Source of the DNA: Platycnemis pennipes
Lineage: Eukaryota; Arthropoda; Insecta; Odonata; Platycnemididae
Direction of reading: 5' to 3'
DNA: 64,000 nt
Assembly (NCBI GenBank): GCA_933228895.1
Contig: OW121846.1
Coordinates: 45,278,107-45,342,106 of the forward strand
In this document: positions 57,601 to 64,000 of the stretch, piece by piece
How positions within the stretch are numbered: the first letter of the stretch is position 1
Layout: each line of letters starts with the position of its first letter
Program-made: the position numbers and the translations under genes
The notes under the pieces: generated by a model
Seen by the model: the letters and a program-made list of their open reading frames with translations, nothing else
The model's database searches: none
What the model was told of the DNA's origin: nothing

Positions 57601-57956
57601 TAAAACATTTTGTGATATAAATAGAAACAATCTCTACGTAAAGAAATAAAAGCTGGAAAATCACTGATCGTATGGTTGGTGGCGGGTCGAGTGAGTTGCA
57701 TACATAGTGTCAGTACTAAAAATTGGACAAAATGTAGTAGGAAGGATCAAAATTCTGAAGTTGGTACATGACAAAAAGAAACATATTACATCGATAGTGC
57801 GGTCCATGGAGAATAATAATATGTGACACAAAAAAGCAATGGAAGAAAGCAACACAAGTAATGAACGCGTGAAAAAGAGACGTCCTGCAGCACGTAAGGG
57901 ATCCAGTAAAATACTGGAGGGAGCATTAGAAAATGACTGCTGATAAAAGTCAGACA

Positions 57957-58141
57957 TTTTTTTTTTCCCACTACCCCCGAAAACAGCACCTATGGCCTTT
58001 TACATCGGGGGATTTAACAATCAACAATGGACAATCACACACATCCATGTCCTGAGTGGTGAAAAAACCCATTCAGGCAGGATTCGAACCCGCAACCCTC
58101 AGGTTAGCAGGCAAGGACTTAACCACGCCGCCACCAGGGCC
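57957..58141 (-). mobile_element. tRNA-derived SINE
   Basis: The minus strand begins GGCCCTGGTGGCGGCGTGGT (A box region), has the B box GGTTCGAATCC at about 58078-58088, then a body with a TGGGTTTTTTCACCACTCAG segment, and ends in a 10-base A tract (T at 57957-57966 on the plus strand). GACAT on both sides may be a short target duplication. The head resembles a serine- or alanine-type tRNA only loosely. Confidence 0.8.
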
Positions 58142-58577
58142 GACATGACAGTTGTCATAGTGATATTCGGAAACTCTGAAGTTACTATATGATGCAAAGA
58201 AACGTATTAGTCGAGAATGAAAGATAATCCCATGCAAAAACATTGTATACGACAGAAAAAAAGGATGAACATAACAGTTACGGGCATAGTCGGCATGGAT
58301 AAGTGACTGGGCCCGTATCACGTACGGGCATAGACTCGAAAGTGTCAAAAATTTTTGCTCGGATGTAGACACATTTGCCTACCTTACAGGGGAGCTTCTA
58401 CTATTTTTCGAGATTCTACCGCAGAAATAAGAGGTTATTGGAAAGAATCTTATCTTATCTTATCTGTAGCGAAAGGTTTTTATTTTGAATGAGTTTCTTT
58501 ATTTTAAATTGGTCAATTTAACATATATTGACTAAGGTTCACATTATCTTTACATTTTCCTTAACCTTTTTTCTTCC
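58142..58577. other. intergenic DNA, nothing recognised
   Basis: About 90 bases here (58158-58245) weakly resemble 57746-57835 (CTCTGAAGTTAC and AAAGAAACGTATTA versus TTCTGAAGTTGG and AAAGAAACATATTA). No gene. Confidence 0.35.
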
Positions 58578-58968
58578 TTACTTATCGAAAATTTGCCTGT
58601 TTCTGTGCCACAAGCAGCAAGTGCTGTTTCTTGCATCCATCGTTATTGAGTTTTTCTTCGAAAGATAATCCTTGATAAGTGACACACCCCTTTCAGCAGT
58701 GTCATTAACAACATTAATGTGTTTTATGATATTGAAACCTTTCATCCTGTAGCCATTCTTCAGGGTCCTTTGACAAGAAGCCTTGGTCAATGACCGTAAT
58801 GTCGAAGAAACGTCGAGAATTACTGGACACAAAGTCACTCAGTTTCAAGTCCTTAACCCCTTCATTGGGGAGCAATTTTTTCTTATCCTTCACGTGGTGG
58901 GGAAGGAATCCACCAATTTGTTTGGGAAAAGGTGATATTTTTCCTGTTTGTAGTGGAGAATAGAACAA
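58578..58968 (-). pseudogene. fragment of an uncharacterised transposon-like protein
   Basis: Two overlapping minus-strand frames make one coherent sequence: LKLSDFVSSNSRRFFDITVI, DQGFLSKDPEEW, then after a frame change HINVVNDTAERGVSLIKDYL. The motif NDTAERGV followed by a hydrophobic Leu-Ile is one I associate with the C-terminal part of invertebrate transposon-like proteins of uncertain class. The N-terminal half is absent. It may belong to the same broad family as the palindrome's gene at 52432-56772, but no segment is shared that would prove it. The frames are broken, so it is not functional. Confidence 0.45.
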
Positions 58969-59724
58969 ATTTCAGAACTTTTTTTGTTAATTTTCTAAAA
59001 AAAAATTTTTTGCAATAAATAATGAAGTTTTGCTAATTTTTGCATCACAAAACTGTAGTCATCACACAATAAACATACATGTGGTCATAGTTACATTGGA
59101 TTTCATTCATTTAACATCAATTTCGCTGTATTACTTTGAGAAAGTTATTCATCAAAAATTTTAAATGATTATTTTTTTTAATTTCACAGTAATTAGCACA
59201 ATAAAATATAGCTTTGATAATTTTATTCCCTCAGGTATTTCAAATTAGAAATACATGTATTGGATTCTATGAAATAAATTATATATTTGAAATATAATTT
59301 TAATATGTAAATCCTATAAAAATATGTAATTGTTTAAACTTTTAATGTTTAAATTTAAAAGTTTAAATTTTTTTGACACATTTTATTTTTGTTATTTTTC
59401 GACATTTGGGATACAAAAATGGATGTATATAGTCCTTCTAGGTTTTTTCATGCGTTTTAACCTTTTTCGCCATTTTTTGTGGTATAATTTATTACCATAT
59501 ATTTTATGGAATAATCAAGGTATTTATGGCTCATTTTCAAAACCTTGTGCTGAATCAAATGAAGTTTTGGTAAAATAAAAGTATGTCATGTGTTACTCAA
59601 AAAACCTAAAATTTTTTGAAACTCAAAATTTTAAGAATTTTAAATTTAAACAATTTTATTGCCACACTCAATATTTTCACAAAGATGTTCATATTGTTTG
59701 AAAAATCAATAATTTGGTAATGTA
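58969..59724. other. very AT-rich DNA, nothing recognised
   Basis: The 82-codon ORF at 59330-59578 is Phe/Leu/Trp-rich and looks composition-driven. No terminal repeat was seen. Confidence 0.45.
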
Positions 59725-61186
59725 TGATACAATCGAAAACACGGTGTCGCACATAGTGGGGCATCACACTCGTTGCAATAAAATATTGTCTATTTTATTT
59801 GCCCCTTAGCCTTGCAAACGACACCTCTCTTCACGCAGGTTTTCTCGCGTCTGATGGTGGGTTTAGTTTTGGATAGTGTCGGCCTGTGAGTCTTCCAGGT
59901 GTTTGTATTTTGGATCTTTTTTCTCTGATCGTTGACTCTTTCTCTGTTGCGGCTTTGCCGTATTTCATTTGCCATTTGAGGAACAGGTCCTCAATAAGTT
60001 TCATCCTGATTTCTAGTTGTGATAAACCATCCCCTTGTTTTTTTGTATATAACAAATGATTTGAATACTGTTATATCTAATAAGTGAACAGAAAACCTTT
60101 TGAGAATATTTTTTTTAATCTCTTTTGGGCCGCACTGTACGTTACTATGTACTAATCAGACAAATCCACTCCTCCCATTTCATCGCTGTAATCAACGCAA
60201 GCCTGGGGTTTTCATTTTGTTCCTTCTCCTCTACTTGAGACATCTACCATAGAGGTATCATGCAAAGTACTCAAGAAGCACACACCCCTTTTGTCCCGCC
60301 ACTTTATTGCCATCAATTTCCCTCGATAGGCAGCATTTACTTCATCTTTTTTCAGCACCTTTTGCATAAAATCTTTAGGGACACTTTTCCTGTTCTTTCC
60401 CACTGTTCCAATTGCATCAGTCTCAAATTTTATCACAAAAATAAATAATTTCAGGGCTACTGAAGTACTTATTTATTCCTATTGTACCTATACCCTTGCC
60501 AAAGCAAATCTAGAGAGAGAGTGAGTACTAATTTGGAAGGTCTTGTAAAACCTGAAACGCCAATGCCAATCACTGTTTCAGCGAGTTCGGTGTCCCTTCC
60601 CGTATACACAAGCATGTTGCACACATACCCGGTTTTGGAGTCACGCAATTTAAAGGATTGCATGCCAAATCTTGACCGTTTCTTTGGAATGTATACTTTT
60701 CGAACTAGGCGACCTTTCCACAGCAATAAACTTTCGTCAACAGATAGCAGCCCCTCAGGAGTGTAACTTTCCTTAAATTTTTAGACCAAATTGTCAATGA
60801 TAGGTTTTATTTTATAAAGTTTTGGGGAAACTTGAGCATCGTACTGGTATTTCTCACTGTTGGCAAAGTACAAAAACTTCAGCAGCAAAAAAATCTTTTC
60901 TCTGTAATAATTTCATGAAATATAGGCGTAGCCAATAATCTATTGTGAGAAAAATAATGCCCTAATTTCGGCTTTTGTATTATTCCCTGCAAAAGGAGAA
61001 TGCCAAAAAAATAATTTCACTTTGCTTCACTGCCTTCCGTCTTACAGCGGGTTCAACTCTACTTTGACCATCTACTCCTTCGGCAGACACCAAAATCTCT
61101 TCCTCTCTCTCATTACTGTCATCACTATCGCCACTAAGATTTCACATCTCTGTAAAGTCAATTTCAGCAAGCCTTTTATTCGCCAT
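59725..61186 (-). pseudogene. piggyBac transposase, broken (PB6)
   Basis: Minus-strand transposase starting at ATG 61186 (MANKRLAEIDFTEM), followed by an acidic region (SGDSDDSNEREEE). The catalytic area shows SVDESLLLWKGRLVRKVYIP (first Asp, about 60735, partly in another frame), FGMQSFKLRDSKTGYVCNML and VYTGRDTELAE. The second Asp motif is missing through a small deletion near 60480. The third is in SDEMGGVDLSD (about 60165). The Cys-rich end (RRGVVCKAK in variants, then YCNECDAPLCATPCFRLYH) reaches about 59725. Several stops and frameshifts occur. Confidence 0.82.
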
Positions 61187-62640
61187 GAATAACTATGTTT
61201 CTCACGCAAAAATAATGTTACTTGGTAACTCTTGGTAACTAGTGAACGTTCCGCATGCGTCTGCTCACGACCACGGAAGAAAAAAAACTGTCTGAGGATA
61301 AGAAAAAGCGGTGAGAATAATTTTTGCAATGGCTTTTTCGGAAGTAACCTTTCCCTTTTATTGGGGTCCTCAGTCACAGGTCGTAACGGAATAACTGCAA
61401 CTCTTGGGTGATTCACCCTTCCCAACGCAAACAAAGCGAAGGAAGGAGAGCCGAACCATTCGCACATACATTGGGATGAACCAGGCCCCGAATATTCCAA
61501 GAACAGCAGCAAAGCAAAGCAAACCGCATGCGGTCGACGCTGGTCTTCCCTCCAAAGCGAAAGATACCAGGGAGGGATTTCCTGATAGACACGTGCATCA
61601 GTCCCTCGACTATCTCCCACCTTTTTTGGTGGCACCCTCCCCTAGAAGGAGGAAGAAGGAAAGTGGAGGAGGGAAGGGAAACTCAAGACATTCATCCCCC
61701 ATCACCTGTCCCGTGAGTGATGAATACGAGGCTAGTTTGCAAAATAATACGCTTGAATATTGAAAGCTCACTTCACAGCGATTGAAACAAAAACCAGGAG
61801 GAATTTACCATTTGCGGCAAGAATAGCTAAATAGCAAGGAAGATCCAATAGTTTATCAAGTGATGTAATGTGGAATAAGTAATGAGCGAATATCTCGTAC
61901 GCGTCAGCCAGGACAACGCTGCATCATTCTATATCAAAATCATAAGGAATTTCACGAGAAGAATTGGCATAACTTCAGTAATAATAAGTTCATAGTGATA
62001 AAAACAATAATTATGCGTGTATATTGTCTGATCACGATCTGGATGGCTTGGATAAAGAACTACGTGAAGGGGGTTTATTCGAAAAAAAGAAGCTGAACGT
62101 CAAAAGGTTCTCCATAGGCATTTACAAATTGAATTTCTTCATCAAACAGGCTGTAAAATATGTATTTTTTTAAACAATTCCAAATAATTATTGCAATAAC
62201 AGGAAAAAAGGAAACGATCATTTACAATGTCTTATATAGCACGGAGATAAATTAGCAAGTAGTAAAATATACGAAAGACAATATTTTGCGAAATTCGAAT
62301 TTATTGTCAGAACTAAATAAAAGCGTTGAACTATTTCGTAATATAAATAATATTATATGCCAGTTAAAATTTCAAGTGTCAATTATATGTATAAATAAAT
62401 GTCAAGTCATGAGATCAAATACAATTCATAGCCTCATGACAGAACAGTGCGAAAATATGGCGATACACTATTCAAATGCAAATAAATTCATGCTATGAGT
62501 AAACCAATATAAAAGAAATATATGGTTCACTTAAGAAGCACATAAGTTTAAAAAATGAAAAGATGACAGACCAGAGTCTCATAGCATCCATTAGGAACAT
62601 GGCGCACGAATATATTTGCCTTCCCCAGCAGGATAGATAA
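61187..62640. other. no gene recognised
   Basis: Several overlapping ORFs at 61370-61763 on both strands are long because of higher GC content, not coding signal, and the longest (61072-61635) merely runs on from transposase sequence. 61780-62640 is AT-rich without features. Confidence 0.4.
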
Positions 62641-62644
62641 CTAC

Positions 62645-62729
62645 GCAGCGTACGACTATAGTCGCACACCCCACCTGGAATGAGATAATGGCTCGCGACT
62701 ATAGTCGCTTACCCCAGTTAAGGGGTTAA
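62645..62729. mobile_element. piggyBac-type right terminus with palindromes
   Basis: Ends CCCCAGTTAAGGGGTTAA (TTAA 62726-62729), preceded by two copies of the palindrome CGACTATAGTCG (62653-62664 and inside GCGACTATAGTCGC 62695-62708). It may be the upstream end of the PB6 element. TTAACCCCTTCATTGGGG at 58853 is a possible partner but lacks the palindromes. Confidence 0.55.
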
Positions 62730-62975
62730 TACAATGACTGGGATGAAGTTGCGCTCGTGGGCTGCAAATATCCAACCCTTCCTTTCCAAAAGAGCCAACC
62801 ATCGCCCTCTTATCAGCTAAGGAAACATTGCAGTCAAACAAAGATAAGCACACTAAGGTTTCTGATAATTAGCACAAATAGTTGTAGCATTTTTTGAAAG
62901 CTGCTTGGTAGCGTTTGTCTTTGTGGCTGGCCAGGGTTTTCAGAAGCTCGAGATCATGCGCTGGTGCACTAGATG

Positions 62976-63295
62976 CAGCGGCATCGGAAGTGGGGGGCAG
63001 GGGGTGCATTCGGCCTCCCTCCAGAATATGCCCCGGGCCCTTGAGAAATGAGTCTTCATTAATAAAAATTTAATTTCACTTGTTTCCAGCTTGCCTTTTC
63101 CCTTCCGACACATATTCTACCTCCTTCAAATGCACTTTTAGTGAAATTCTAGTCTATACCCCCTCCTATCCGCAAAAAAATGTGGGCCCTTTTCATAGAA
63201 GCCGGGCCCTTTTCATAGAAGCCGGGCCTTTTTCTTAAGAGCCGGGCCCTTTTCAAGGTTGGCCCCACCCAGCAAAAATAGTTCCGACACCCCTG
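62976..63295. mobile_element. hAT MITE with 8-bp target duplication
   Basis: A perfect 8-bp direct repeat ACTAGATG flanks it (62968-62975, 63296-63303). Ends are CAGCGGCATCGGAAGT and, reverse complemented, CAGGGGTGTCGGAACT (12 of 16). It has no ORF and contains a short tandem array at 63184-63263. Confidence 0.85.
63184..63263. repeat. 20-bp tandem repeat inside the hAT MITE
   Basis: GGGCCCTTTTCATAGAAGCC occurs twice unchanged, then twice with changes. Confidence 0.85.
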
Positions 63296-63338
63296 ACTAG
63301 ATGCAACCGGACATATGTACCAGGACTTAATATGCACG

Positions 63339-63380
63339 GAAGCTACAAAGCTCAAATTTGAATTTGAGCTTTGTAGCTTC
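63339..63380. repeat. perfect 42-bp inverted repeat
   Basis: Twenty-base arms GAAGCTACAAAGCTCAAATT and the exact complement are separated by two bases (TG). Nothing else nearby explains it. Confidence 0.9.
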
Positions 63381-63746
63381 TTGAACTACAAAGGACTCAA
63401 ATTTAATGATCATCGAAGATGAAAATAGATATTATAACGTGGGGTAGTTCCTCAACTTAAGTTGGTTGCAGCAAAACATAATGATTTCATCTGTGTCTCG
63501 GACCTTCCGCAAACTACCTCATGTTGTTGCAGCAGTGCGGTAATTCCCTTCAAGTATCATGAACATAAAAGTTTAGTTTAATGTATAGTGTCACGTAAGT
63601 TCCAGAATGTGTGGTAATGTATTAGTATGTGACATACCTTAGTCCAATGTTTTCCAATGATGTTGTAGGCAATCAACAAATGGTGAAGTCGGCTTCTTCG
63701 AAACACCAATTAATTAATCAAACACTGCATCAAGGACAAGTTCAAG

Positions 63747-64000
63747 TACAGTAAAACCTCCATACAACGAATTTGTTGGGACCGAAAAATTCATGATTTC
63801 GCTGTAGGGGGTTTCGGTGTACGGAGGTGATATGCGGGTTGCGTCATCGCAGGGGCACCCAAGCGTTCCGTGGTGTTTACGATTCAAGTCGTGTAAATTT
63901 CTTAATCTTGCTTTATTCACCGTTCCTACAGCGATGATGAACAGTTCTTATTATTTACCATCAAATACCGTGGCTATCAACTCGTGATTTTCAATCTGCG
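63747..64000. mobile_element. Tigger-like element, left end (runs off the window)
   Basis: TACAGTAAAACCTCCATACA is followed by ACGAATTTGTTGGGACCG, the usual pogo/Tigger MITE start, and the motif recurs in the subterminal region. The other end lies beyond 64000. Confidence 0.6.

Noticed and set aside
57661..57989. 98- and 67-codon minus-strand ORFs
   Set aside because: They overlap in two frames, run into the SINE tail, and show no family motif.
61072..61635. 187-codon minus-strand ORF as a gene
   Set aside because: The last part is the acidic N-terminal region of the PB6 transposase; the rest has no motif, and overlapping ORFs on both strands reflect higher GC content.
58853..62729. PB6 element bounded by TTAACCCCTTCATTGGGG and CCCCAGTTAAGGGGTTAA
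   Set aside because: The ends are similar and enclose the transposase, but the left one lacks the palindromes and lies inside another coherent reading frame (58714-58968). Kept only as a possibility.

Overview
This is eukaryotic, almost certainly animal and most likely arthropod, DNA. It is AT-rich, has no bacterial-style operons, and is packed with DNA transposons, LINEs, SINEs and one LTR element. The retroposon types (RTE LINE with a 'craniofacial development protein 2-like' endonuclease, CR1-like LINE, tRNA- and 5S-headed SINEs) and the very many piggyBac-like elements suit an arthropod. Species is not determinable from sequence alone. The only convincing host gene is a plus-strand coiled-coil gene, of which four phase-consistent exons are visible (39922-40056, 41000-41073, 47395-47543, 51430-51645). 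I do not recognise it.

Layout. 1-10300: AT-rich DNA with a piggyBac-type MITE (4291-5381) and a decayed piggyBac element (6638-9029) that carries a palindromic tRNA-headed retroposon with a 13-bp target-site duplication (7033-7316). 10309-14785: an RTE LINE (10729-14147) sits inside an older CR1-like LINE, with a 12-bp duplication. 15487-17185: a TA-flanked pogo/Tigger-like MITE carrying a second palindromic retroposon. 17300-27682: a four-level nest, in which a piggyBac element (minus-strand transposase 27352-25605) is split by an internally deleted gypsy element (17719-25585), whose LTR is split by another piggyBac element (22441-25438, transposase with only two stops seen), which carries a 5S rRNA-derived SINE (22989-23225). 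28837-31758: another piggyBac element. 34865-37538: an inverted-repeat element of unknown superfamily. 39922-51645: the host gene, whose introns hold a pogo element containing a Tigger-like element containing two MITEs, an hAT relic and several piggyBac MITEs. 52432-56772: a 4.3-kb palindrome whose roughly 2-kb arms each carry the same 192-codon ORF, divergently oriented. 56930-64000: more piggyBac wreckage, a tRNA-derived SINE, an hAT MITE with an 8-bp duplication, and the start of another Tigger-like element.

The best candidates for something undescribed are the large palindrome at 52432-56772, whose gene I cannot place in a named transposase superfamily, and the short palindromic tRNA-headed retroposon family seen in three copies. 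A cross-cutting observation is that the piggyBac-type ends here mostly carry family-specific short palindromes just inside the TTAA-ended repeat. Nearly all coding sequences are pseudogenes. Boundaries were read by eye and protein families were recognised from motifs, not from searches.
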